Assembly: GCA_021792755.1 (NCBI GenBank)
Contig: JAJYUA010000009.1
Coordinates: 1-64,000, forward strand
Source: Pseudomonadota bacterium
GTDB taxonomy: Bacteria > Pseudomonadota > Gammaproteobacteria > Steroidobacterales > Steroidobacteraceae
Direction: 5' to 3'
DNA length: 64,000 nucleotides
The notes under the pieces are model-generated. The model saw only the letters and a program-made list of their open reading frames with translations. It was not told the DNA's origin and searched no databases. Made by a program: the position numbers and the translations under genes. Shown here in pieces: positions 9,033-17,139 of the stretch (position 1 is its first letter; every line of letters starts with the position of its first letter).

Positions 9033-10304
9033 ATGCGACAACCTGCGCGCGCCTCATCCGGACGGTATGTCAGCCGCCTGACCGGCGGCACGCTGGCGGT
9101 GATCATGGCCGGCGGCCGCGGGGAGCGGCTGAGGGATCTCACGGCCAATCGCTGCAAGCCCGCCACGCCCTTCGGCGGAAAGTTTCGCATCATCGACTTC
9201 GTGCTCTCGAACTGCGTCAATTCCGGCATCCGCCAGATCTCCATCCTCACCCAGTACAAGGCGCAATCGCTCATCGCGCACGCGCAGCGCGGCTGGAGCT
9301 ACCTGCGGGGCGAGTTCGGGGAGTTCGTGGAGGTGGTCCCCGCCCAGCAACAGTGCGGCCCCGACTGGTACCGGGGCACGGCCGATGCGGTCTACCAGAA
9401 CATCGAGCTCATCCTCTCGCACCGGCCCAAGCACGTGCTGCTGCTCGCCGGGGACCACATCTACAAGATGGACTACGGCCCGATGATCGCCTACCACGTG
9501 GAGAAAGGCGCGGACATCACGATGGGCGTGGTCGCGGTGCCGGCGGGCGATTCGCGCCACTTCGGCGTGCTCAGCGCCACGGAATGGAACCGGGTGATGA
9601 AGTTCACCGAGAAGCCGGCCGTGCCCGACACCCTGCCGGGCAGGCCGGAGGCGATCCTCGCCTCGATGGGCATCTACGTCTTCAACACGCGCCTGCTGGA
9701 GGTGATGCTGAGGGAGGACGCGGCCAATCCCGACTCCTCGCACGATTTCGGCAAGGACATCCTGCCGAAGGCGATCGCCGGCTCGCTGCAGGTGTTCGCC
9801 TATCCCTTCCAGGACGTCAAGACCCGGGCTCAGAGCTACTGGCGCGACGTCGGCACGCTCGATGCCTATTACGAGGCCAACCTGGAGCTGGTGCACGTCG
9901 CCCCCGAGCTCAACATCTACGACGAGGACTGGCCCATCTGGACCTACCAGGTACACCAGCCCCCGGCCAAGTTCATCCTGAACGAGGACGGCCGGCGGGG
10001 CCTGGCGATCAATTCCATGGTCTCCGGCGGCTGCATCATCTCCGGCGCCCACGTGAGCCAGTCGCTGCTGTTCTCCAACGTGCGCGTGGAGGAGCGCAGC
10101 ACCATCGAGCGCGCCGTGGTCCTGCCCAACGTGCACGTCGGGGCCGGCTGCCACATCCGCGGCGCCATCATCGACGAGGGCAGCGAGATCCCGGACGGCA
10201 TGAGCATCGGCATCGACCGCGAAGCCGACGCCGGGCGGTTCCTGGTCACCGAGAAAGGCGTCGTGCTGGTGACGGCCGAGATGCTGCGCCAGCTCTCGCC
10301 CTGA
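9033..10304 (+). CDS. glgC: Glucose-1-phosphate adenylyltransferase (ADP-glucose pyrophosphorylase)
   Basis: Makes ADP-glucose from glucose-1-phosphate and ATP, the committed step of bacterial glycogen synthesis. The nucleotidyltransferase motif MAGGRGERLRDLTANRCKPA and the next conserved block (GKFRIIDFVLSNCVNSG) are intact. Other family blocks include GTADAVYQN, LLLAGDHIYKMDY and a C-terminal left-handed beta-helix region. At 423 residues it has the usual length. I used ATG 9033, preceded by a G-rich SD, rather than the adjacent TTG at 9030. It starts 61 bases after glgP and ends 7 bases before the GH57 gene. No glycogen synthase or branching enzyme gene is in the window. Confidence 0.95.
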   Translation: MRQPARASSGRYVSRLTGGTLAVIMAGGRGERLRDLTANRCKPATPFGGKFRIIDFVLSNCVNSGIRQISILTQYKAQSLIAHAQRGWSYLRGEFGEFVEVVPAQQQCGPDWYRGTADAVYQNIELILSHRPKHVLLLAGDHIYKMDYGPMIAYHVEKGADITMGVVAVPAGDSRHFGVLSATEWNRVMKFTEKPAVPDTLPGRPEAILASMGIYVFNTRLLEVMLREDAANPDSSHDFGKDILPKAIAGSLQVFAYPFQDVKTRAQSYWRDVGTLDAYYEANLELVHVAPELNIYDEDWPIWTYQVHQPPAKFILNEDGRRGLAINSMVSGGCIISGAHVSQSLLFSNVRVEERSTIERAVVLPNVHVGAGCHIRGAIIDEGSEIPDGMSIGIDREADAGRFLVTEKGVVLVTAEMLRQLSP

Positions 10305-10311
10305 GATAGCC

Positions 10312-12018
10312 ATGACATCCGATGCACGCCTGCCGGTCGTCCTGCTGTGGCACATGCACCAGCCGCAGTATCGGGATGCGCTCACCGGTCAGTACGTGCT
10401 GCCCTGGACGTACCTGCACGCGATCAAGGACTACACCGACATGGCCGCGCATCTGGAGGCCAACCCGCAAGCGCGCGCGGTCTTCAACTTCACGCCGGTG
10501 CTGCTCGAGCAGATCGAGTCCCTCGCGCAGGCCGTCGCGGAGCACTTGCGCTCGGGGCAGCCCCTGCCGGACCCCGTGCTGTCGCTCCTCGGCCCCGATC
10601 CGGTGCCGGCCGAGCCGGCCGCGCGGCTCGCGAGCCTGCGTGCGTGCCTGCGCGCGCAGCGCAAGCAGGTGATCGAGCGCTTCGGCCCGTATCTGGAGCT
10701 GGCATCGATCGCCGAAACGCTCGCCACGCCCGAGCGGGTGAGCTACGCCTCGGACCAGTTCATCCACGACCTCGCGGTCTGGTACCACCTTGCCTGGGTG
10801 GGGGAAACCGTGCGCCGGACGGATGCGCTGGTCAGCCGCCTGACCGAGCAGGGCCGTGGCTTCACGGGCGAGCAGCGCCGCGAGCTGCTGACCCTGATCG
10901 GCAGCCTGCTCTCCTCCATCGTGCCGCGCTATCGGCGCCTGAGCGAGCGCGGCCAGTGTGAGCTGTCGGTCACTCCCTACGGCCATCCCATCGTGCCGCT
11001 GCTGCTCGATTTTCAATCGGCGCGGGAAGCCATGCCGAACCTGCCGCTGCCGCGCCCCGGCGCCTACCCCGGCGGCGCCGAGCGCGCCGATTGGCACGTG
11101 CGGGAGGGGCTGCGCCTGTTCACGCAGATTTTCGGGGTGCAGCCCTGCGGCTGCTGGCCCTCGGAAGGGGCGGTCAGCCGTGCAACACTCGATCTGCTCG
11201 ATCGCGCCGGGTTCAAGTGGGTGGCGAGCAGCGCGAACGTGCTGCATGGCTCCCTGCAACGCACCGGCGGACAGGCGAGCCAGGCCGCCCGGGACCCGCA
11301 AGCCTTCAACCGCCCCTATCGCCTCGCCAACGCCTCGCTCAGGCAGTTCTTCCGTGAAGACACGTTGTCCGACCTGATCGGCTTCACCTACGCCACCTGG
11401 CACGGCGATGACGCCGCACACAACCTCGTCGAGGCGCTGGCGCAGCTCGCCCGCCAGTACGCGGACTCTCCCGGCCACGTCGTGCTGATCGCCCTCGACG
11501 GGGAAAACGCCTGGGAGCATTATCCGTTCAACGGCTACTACTTCCTGCGCGCGCTGTACTCGCTCCTCGGCTCGCACCCGCTGCTGCAGCTGACGACCCT
11601 CGGCGAGTGCGTGAGCCGGGGCCTGCAGCCCGCGACGCTGCCGCAGGTGACGGCGGGCAGCTGGGTGCACGGGACGCTCACGACCTGGATGGGCGATGCC
11701 TCCAAGAACCGGGCCTGGGAGCTGCTGTGCGAGGCCAAGCTCGCCTTCGATGCGGCGGTGCCCGGGCTCGACCCGGCGGGCCGGCAGGCCGCCGAGCGGC
11801 AGCTCGCGCTGTGCGAAAGCTCCGACTGGTTCTGGTGGTTCGGCGATTACAACCCCGCGGAGGCCGTCAGCCAGTTCGATGCGCTCTACCGGCGCCAGCT
11901 CTCGCGCCTGTACGACCGGCTCGGCATGGCCGCTCCGGCGAGCCTCGCGCAGCCGATCGCCACCGGCCGCGGCAGTCCCGAGCACGGCGGGGTCATGCGC
12001 CGCTCCTACGCCAGCTGA
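10312..12018 (+). CDS. Glycoside hydrolase family 57 protein (amylase/amylopullulanase-like)
   Basis: A 568-residue cytosolic enzyme (no signal peptide) acting on alpha-glucans. GH57 conserved regions are clear: VVLLWHMHQPQYRD at the N-terminus, FTPVLLEQIE, the nucleophile region GCWPSEGAVS (Glu about 285), and the acid/base region IALDGENAWEHYPFNGYY (Asp about 396). These assign the GH57 (beta/alpha)7-barrel family. Specificity is less certain: the spacing suggests the alpha-amylase/amylopullulanase branch, while 4-alpha-glucanotransferase is an alternative. The 7-base gap from glgC indicates one transcript, so it probably trims or remodels storage glucan with glgP. Confidence 0.88.
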   Translation: MTSDARLPVVLLWHMHQPQYRDALTGQYVLPWTYLHAIKDYTDMAAHLEANPQARAVFNFTPVLLEQIESLAQAVAEHLRSGQPLPDPVLSLLGPDPVPAEPAARLASLRACLRAQRKQVIERFGPYLELASIAETLATPERVSYASDQFIHDLAVWYHLAWVGETVRRTDALVSRLTEQGRGFTGEQRRELLTLIGSLLSSIVPRYRRLSERGQCELSVTPYGHPIVPLLLDFQSAREAMPNLPLPRPGAYPGGAERADWHVREGLRLFTQIFGVQPCGCWPSEGAVSRATLDLLDRAGFKWVASSANVLHGSLQRTGGQASQAARDPQAFNRPYRLANASLRQFFREDTLSDLIGFTYATWHGDDAAHNLVEALAQLARQYADSPGHVVLIALDGENAWEHYPFNGYYFLRALYSLLGSHPLLQLTTLGECVSRGLQPATLPQVTAGSWVHGTLTTWMGDASKNRAWELLCEAKLAFDAAVPGLDPAGRQAAERQLALCESSDWFWWFGDYNPAEAVSQFDALYRRQLSRLYDRLGMAAPASLAQPIATGRGSPEHGGVMRRSYAS

Positions 12019-12030
12019 CCGCGCCCGCCG

Positions 12031-12483
12031 ATGAGGCAACTGCGCTTCCTGCCGATGCTGTGGACCCTGGCGGCGCTCGCCGGCTGCGCCCTGTTCGTCT
12101 CCGGGCTCGTGCCTCCACGGGTCTCCATCGTCAACGTGCACGTTCGGCGCGCCGATTTCTGGCAACAGCGCCTGCGGGTGCGGGTGCGGGTGAGCAATCC
12201 CAACGATCTCGACCTGGGCGTGAAGAGGGTGAGCTACGTGCTCGACATCGACGGGCAGCGCATCGCCACCGGCATCTGTGCCCAGGGCTTCACGGTGCCG
12301 GCCCACGGCACGGCGGAATTCGACACGCAGGTCACCGCCAACATGGCCGGCGCCCTGCTCACCGTCCTCGCCCAGGGCCACAACCGCCCGATGCACTATC
12401 GCCTGAGGGGCCGGGTGGAGCTCTCCCGCGGCTGGTTGCGCTCGCTGCCCTTCGACGAGCGCGGCTCGCTCACCCTGCGCTAA
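12031..12483 (+). CDS. LEA14/WHy-domain lipoprotein
   Basis: A 150-residue predicted lipoprotein: hydrophobic N-terminus with lipobox LAGC (Cys about 20), then a single WHy/LEA type-2 beta-sandwich domain (about 35-145; VRVRVSNPNDLDLGVKRVSYVLDIDG is its core, including the typical NPN). WHy domains occur in desiccation- and stress-related proteins of plants and bacteria. It starts 12 bases after the GH57 gene and is the last gene of the glycogen cluster, which suggests a link between storage polymer and stress survival. It ends 5 bases from the stop of the convergent EF-G-like gene. Confidence 0.82.
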   Translation: MRQLRFLPMLWTLAALAGCALFVSGLVPPRVSIVNVHVRRADFWQQRLRVRVRVSNPNDLDLGVKRVSYVLDIDGQRIATGICAQGFTVPAHGTAEFDTQVTANMAGALLTVLAQGHNRPMHYRLRGRVELSRGWLRSLPFDERGSLTLR

Positions 12484-12488
12484 GTCCG

Positions 12489-14531
12489 CTACTCCTCCTC
12501 CGAGCGCGGCCGATACGCCTGCACCAGCTCCTGCTGGCGGCGCGGCGGCACCGGATCGTAGTGGCTGAGCGCCATGACATAACTCCCCTGGCCGCCGGTG
12601 AGCGCTTTGAGCCGCGACTGATAGTCGCTGATCTCGGAAAGCGGCACCAGCGCCGAGACCGTCGCCCGTTGCCCCGGAAGGGTCCGGTTGCCGTTGATGC
12701 GGGCGCGCTTGGTGGCGAGGTCGCCGGTGATGTCGCCGATGGCGCTCGCCGGAGCGGTGATCGTAAGCAGCACGATGGGCTCGAGCACGATGGGGTGGGC
12801 CTTGTGGATCGCCTCGAGAAGCGCCTTGCGGCCCGCCGACACGAACGCGACCTCCTTCGAGTCGACCGGATGATGCTTGCCGTCATACACGGTGACGCGA
12901 AGATCCTGCAGCGGGAAGCCCGCCAGCGCGCCCTCCGCGAGCACCTGCCGCACCCCCTTCTCCACGGCCGGGATGAACTGGCCCGGAATGGCCCCGCCGA
13001 CCACCTCGTCCACGAATTGGAAGCCCGCGCCTCGCTCGAGCGCCTCGACGCGCAGGAACACCTCGCCGAACTGGCCCGCCCCGCCGGTCTGCTTCTTGTG
13101 GCGGCAGTGACCTGCCGCGGCGCGGGTGACCGTCTCGCGGTAGGGAATGCTGGGCGGGTGGGTGCTGATTTGTACGCAGTAGCGCTGGCTCATGCGCTCG
13201 AGCAGCACCCGCAAGTGCAGCTCGCCGGCCCCGTAGAGCACCGTCTCGTTGACCGTGGCGTGCTGCTCGATGCGCACGCACGGGTCTTCCGCGACCAGCT
13301 TGTGCAGCGCGTCGGCCAGGCGCTGCTCGTCCCCGCGGCGCTGCGGCTCGATGGCGAGTCCCAGCATCGGCGGCGGCAGGGCGGCGGGCTTCAAGTGATA
13401 CTGATCCTCGTCATGGGAATCGTGCAGCACCGCATCACGATGCAGCTCCTCCACCTTGGCGATGGCGCAGATGTCGCCGGGGCCGGCCTGCGGGATCTGC
13501 ACGGTCTCCTTGCCGAAGAGCCGATACAGGTGCGCCACCTTGAAGGGCTTGCGCGCATCCCCGACGAACAGCTGCGATCCGGCGCGCACCGTGCCCTGAT
13601 GCACACGTACCGCGCCAAGCCTGCCGACATATGGGTCGATCGCAACCTTGAAGACATGTGCCACGACGTGCTTGTCAGGATCGGGCGAGACCGTCACCCG
13701 CCGCGCCGACTCCCCCGCGCCCTTCAGGAACGGCGGCGGGTTGCCTTCGGCCGGATTCGGCATCAGCCGCGTGACGATCTCGAGCAGTTCCGCCACGCCG
13801 GCCCCGGTCTCGGCCGAGGCGAAGCATACGGGCACCAGGTGTCCCTCGCGCAGCGCCCGCTCGAACGGCTCGTGCAGCTGCTCGGGCGTCAGTGCCTCGC
13901 CCTGCTCGAGGTAGAGCGCCATGAGCGGCTCGTCGAGCTCCACGACCTGATCGACGATGTGCGTGTGCGCCGCCGCCACCGTGGAGAAATCGACCGGCAC
14001 GTCCCGGGGCTGAAAAAAGCAGTCGGCCACCGCCGCGCCGTCACCGCACGGCAGGTTGATCGGCAGGCATTCCGGTCCGAACTGCTCGCGCAACTGCTCG
14101 AGCAGGTCGGCGCTCTTGGCGTCGCGGCTGTCGATCTTGTTGACGACGAGCAGACGGCCGAGGCCTCGATCGCGCGCAAAGTCCATCAGCCTCTGTGTGA
14201 CGGTGTCCGGGCCGCTCACGGCGCTCACGACCACCGCCACCGCCTCCACGGCCTCGAGCACCGAGAGCGTGCGGCCGAGGAAATCGGGGTAGCCGGGCGT
14301 ATCGATGAGATGGATACGGGTGGATCGGTGCTCGAAGGTCACGATGGCCGGATCGAGGGAGTGCTGCAGCGTGCGCTCCTGGGGATCGAAGTCCGAGACC
14401 GTCGTGCCGCGCTCGAGACTGCCCTTGCCGCGCAGAGCGCCCGCGGCGAGCAGCAGGCTCTCGAGGAGCAGGGTCTTGCCCGCGCCGGCCGCACCGGCGA
14501 GCGCGATGTTTCGGATGTTCGAGTGGCTCAT
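12489..14531 (-). CDS. Elongation factor G-like GTPase (non-canonical paralogue)
   Basis: A 680-residue translational-GTPase homologue with the full EF-G domain layout. G1 is GAAGAGKT (about 13-20), unlike the HVDAGKT type of true EF-G. RGTTVSDFDPQE follows in the switch I area, G3 is DTPGYPDF (77-84) and G4 is NKID (131-134). Domains II-V follow, with PYRETVTRAAAGHCRHKKQT (domain IV start). These features match the EF-G-like group (such as mycobacterial FusA2), whose role differs from canonical translocation and is still poorly defined. I chose ATG 14531; the open frame to 14594 adds residues that look noncoding. It is convergent with the glycogen cluster and starts 70 bases after the spoVR stop. 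Confidence 0.9.
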   Translation of the reverse strand: MSHSNIRNIALAGAAGAGKTLLLESLLLAAGALRGKGSLERGTTVSDFDPQERTLQHSLDPAIVTFEHRSTRIHLIDTPGYPDFLGRTLSVLEAVEAVAVVVSAVSGPDTVTQRLMDFARDRGLGRLLVVNKIDSRDAKSADLLEQLREQFGPECLPINLPCGDGAAVADCFFQPRDVPVDFSTVAAAHTHIVDQVVELDEPLMALYLEQGEALTPEQLHEPFERALREGHLVPVCFASAETGAGVAELLEIVTRLMPNPAEGNPPPFLKGAGESARRVTVSPDPDKHVVAHVFKVAIDPYVGRLGAVRVHQGTVRAGSQLFVGDARKPFKVAHLYRLFGKETVQIPQAGPGDICAIAKVEELHRDAVLHDSHDEDQYHLKPAALPPPMLGLAIEPQRRGDEQRLADALHKLVAEDPCVRIEQHATVNETVLYGAGELHLRVLLERMSQRYCVQISTHPPSIPYRETVTRAAAGHCRHKKQTGGAGQFGEVFLRVEALERGAGFQFVDEVVGGAIPGQFIPAVEKGVRQVLAEGALAGFPLQDLRVTVYDGKHHPVDSKEVAFVSAGRKALLEAIHKAHPIVLEPIVLLTITAPASAIGDITGDLATKRARINGNRTLPGQRATVSALVPLSEISDYQSRLKALTGGQGSYVMALSHYDPVPPRRQQELVQAYRPRSEEE

Positions 14532-14602
14532 GCGATTCACCCACCGCGCCTCCGAGGACTGCGGCAGGGTACTCCGGCGCATCCTGTCTCGCAAAAGGCC
14601 GG

Positions 14603-15964
14603 CTACGGCGCGGACAGCTCCAGAACGAGTCCAGCCTGATTGACCGTGGTCAGCAGCACCGGCCGGCGCCAGACCTGCTGCAGATAGTCGAGCACCCTGC
14701 GGCTGCGCTCCAGGTCGAGGCCGCGGCCGTCGAGGGAGTGATCGTGCGCCAGCTCGAGCGTGCCGTCGGCGCGCAGGTGCTGCGCCACCACCGTGGGCGC
14801 GCCGAAGTTGTATTTGGGCGCGAGAATCGCCTCGTGCAGCGCGTTCAGGTCCGGCTCGAGCACCCTGATCTGCCCATCGCGGGCGCGGTAGCGAAACAGC
14901 TCGAGCTCCTCGGCCAGCTCGCGTGTCAGGTGATTGCGGATGAAGCCGAAGTCATCGTCCTGCGCGCGGATGGCGAGCGCCCCGTCCATCCCTTCTTCCT
15001 CGACGATTTTCTCCCACATCGCAAACCCGAGATGGTACGGATTGAGGTTGAGCGCCACCTGGCTGTCGGCGGCCACCGGCCGGACCACGTCCGAGTGGCA
15101 CTTCACCGCATCGAGGTAAGCCTGCTGCGGGATGAAGGCCGCCTCGCGCAGCAAGCGCGCATGCCAGTACGAGGCCCAGCCCTCGTTCATGATCTGGGTC
15201 GCGAACACCGGGTAGAAGTAAAACGACTCCTCGCGCACGGCGAGAAAGATGTCCCGCTCCCAGCTGTCCATCTCGGGGGCGTACTGGGCCACGAACCAGA
15301 GCAGGTCACGCTCGGGGTGCGGCGGCACGGGCGCGCGCTTTCTGGTTTCCGCGCCGGCGGCCGCGGCCGCCGGCTCGAGCGCCGCAAAGCGCTTGCGGAA
15401 CCGGTCATCGGCGACGGTCTTGACCGCCTCGATGTACTGCGGATAGCGCGGCCGGCGCAGCTCCTGATCGATGTCGATGTGCTGCTCGAGCGCCAACGCC
15501 GCATCGAGCACGGTCTCCACCCGTTCCAGACCGTGCGTCTCGATCGCCTGTTGGATCTGGCGCGCGTGGTTGGCGGCGTGCTCGACGATGTGCTCGCTCA
15601 CCTGCCTTTGACAGCGCTGGAAGAGCAGGTTGTTTCGGGAAAAATCGGCGTGGCCCAGCACATGCGCCGTCACCAGAACGTTCTCGGCCAATCCGTTGCC
15701 GGAAGCGAGGTAGGCGTGTCCCGGGTTGCCGGGGAAAACCACCTCGAAGAGGCGCGAATGGCCCATGTGCCGCTGAATGAGCTGGTAGATGTACCGCAGG
15801 CCGAACGACCAGTGCGGCATGCGCACCGGCAGGCCGTAGACGGCGATCTCCATCATGAAAGAGTCCGGCACCGCCTCGAATTCGACCGGGTCGAACGATA
15901 ATCCCGAGCGGGAAGCGAGCTCCTCGATGCGCTGCACGTAGTCCTGCCAAGCCGCCTCGCTCAT
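14603..15964 (-). CDS. spoVR: SpoVR family protein (YcgB-like)
   Basis: A 453-residue SpoVR-family protein. Conserved blocks include EIAVYGLPVRMPHWSFG, FPGNPGHAYLASGNGLAEN, VLGHADFSRNN and MNEGWASYWHARLL. The biochemical role is unknown; the family was named from Bacillus sporulation, but in proteobacteria it accompanies PrkA and YeaH and is induced in stress or stationary phase. The start is fixed by a 4-base ATGA overlap with the yeaH stop at 15961-15964. The frame is open far upstream, but that part is a shadow of yeaH. It is the last gene of the prkA-yeaH-spoVR operon. Confidence 0.93.
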   Translation of the reverse strand: MSEAAWQDYVQRIEELASRSGLSFDPVEFEAVPDSFMMEIAVYGLPVRMPHWSFGLRYIYQLIQRHMGHSRLFEVVFPGNPGHAYLASGNGLAENVLVTAHVLGHADFSRNNLLFQRCQRQVSEHIVEHAANHARQIQQAIETHGLERVETVLDAALALEQHIDIDQELRRPRYPQYIEAVKTVADDRFRKRFAALEPAAAAAGAETRKRAPVPPHPERDLLWFVAQYAPEMDSWERDIFLAVREESFYFYPVFATQIMNEGWASYWHARLLREAAFIPQQAYLDAVKCHSDVVRPVAADSQVALNLNPYHLGFAMWEKIVEEEGMDGALAIRAQDDDFGFIRNHLTRELAEELELFRYRARDGQIRVLEPDLNALHEAILAPKYNFGAPTVVAQHLRADGTLELAHDHSLDGRGLDLERSRRVLDYLQQVWRRPVLLTTVNQAGLVLELSAP

Positions 15965-17130
15965 GCACCCTCCGCCGCGCGACTCTCCGCCGAGAAGAAA
16001 TGCCGCACGGCATCCCAGACGTCCTCGAAGTCGTTGAGCGCGTAGCTGCCCGTAGCGGCCCCGGCCGCCGCGAGCTGCGCGAACAGCCGTCCGGTCTCGG
16101 TATCGAGCTGGCGTGACAGGCCGGAGGACACCTCCACGTACCCGGCGAAGCAGGCATCGGCGGCAATGGCCGCGAGGCCCTCGCCGGCCTGGGTGCAATC
16201 GCTCGCCGAGTTGTCGCCGTCGGAGGCATAGAACAGATAGATGTTGCAGGCCGCGGGGTTGTAGCGATCGTCGATGATCTCTTGCACCTTGGCGAAGCCG
16301 GTGGACGCCACGGTGCCGCCCGAGCCGCTGACCTGGAAGAACTCCGGCTCGGAGAACTCCCAGGCCTCGGTGGTATGAGCCACGAACACGGTCTCGAGCG
16401 AGCGGTATTCGCGCCGCAAGCCCTGCACCGTCCAGAAGAAGAAGGTCTTGGCAAGCTTGCGGTCCCGGTCGGACATGCTGCCGGAGACATCGAGAAGGAA
16501 GAACACCGCGGCACGCACGGCCGGCCGTCGCCGGCGCGCGAGCTGGCGATAGCGCAGGTCCTCGTCGGTGAAGGTCGGGATCGCCCCCGGTGCGCCGCGC
16601 CGCTTCACCAGCTCTTTGAAGGAGCGGCGCCGGTCGAGCCTCGAGCGGGCGCCGCGGCGGTCCCAGCCCTCGCGCACCCATTCGGACTCCTCCGAAGGTC
16701 CGACCCGGGTCTTGAGGTTCGGCAGCTGCATCTCCTCCCACAGCCAGTCCACGATGTCATCGATCTTCAGCTCGAGCAGCAGCTGTACCTCGCCCTCTTC
16801 GCGGCCGCCGGGGCCCTTCTCACCCGGTCCGCCGGCCTGGGCGGGGTCCGCGAATACATCGCCGGGCTTGACCTTGCCCTGGCCCGCGCCCTGGCTTTCC
16901 TGCGCCTTGCGCAGGCGAAAATGATAGTGCTCGAGCATTTTCACCGGCACCCGCACCGTGCGCGCCCCGCCGGTGATCAGATCGCCGCCCGCGACGATCT
17001 GCGGCAGGTGCTTGCGCACGGACTCGCGCACCTTCTCGTCGTGGCGCAGCCAATCGCGCGCGCCGCGGGAGAACAGGTCGTACCATCTGGCGGCATCGAG
17101 CGGCCGGCGGGTATCGGTGGGCGTATTCAT
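15961..17130 (-). CDS. yeaH: YeaH/YhbH family (DUF444) protein with vWA-like domain
   Basis: A 389-residue DUF444/UPF0229 protein. The C-terminal half is a von Willebrand A-like domain with a MIDAS motif in LLDVSGSMSDRDRK (Asp214, Ser216, Ser218). The N-terminal half is charged, with a Gly/Pro-rich linker at about 95-115. The family is a conserved partner of the PrkA kinase; E. coli yeaG-yeaH are co-transcribed and needed for survival of nitrogen starvation. It starts 9 bases after the prkA stop and overlaps spoVR by ATGA, so the three are translated from one message. Its direct partner is not known from sequence. Confidence 0.92.
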   Translation of the reverse strand: MNTPTDTRRPLDAARWYDLFSRGARDWLRHDEKVRESVRKHLPQIVAGGDLITGGARTVRVPVKMLEHYHFRLRKAQESQGAGQGKVKPGDVFADPAQAGGPGEKGPGGREEGEVQLLLELKIDDIVDWLWEEMQLPNLKTRVGPSEESEWVREGWDRRGARSRLDRRRSFKELVKRRGAPGAIPTFTDEDLRYRQLARRRRPAVRAAVFFLLDVSGSMSDRDRKLAKTFFFWTVQGLRREYRSLETVFVAHTTEAWEFSEPEFFQVSGSGGTVASTGFAKVQEIIDDRYNPAACNIYLFYASDGDNSASDCTQAGEGLAAIAADACFAGYVEVSSGLSRQLDTETGRLFAQLAAAGAATGSYALNDFEDVWDAVRHFFSAESRAAEGA

Positions 17131-17139
17131 GATCGGCCG

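Noticed and set aside
6350-9274. Reverse-strand 974-residue open frame
   Set aside because: It lies antisense to glgP; Arg/Ala/Pro-rich composition is typical of the shadow frame of a high-GC gene, and glgP is unmistakable.
11607-14639. Forward 1010-residue open frame
   Set aside because: It spans the end of the GH57 gene, the lipoprotein and the antisense of the EF-G-like gene with no domain continuity.
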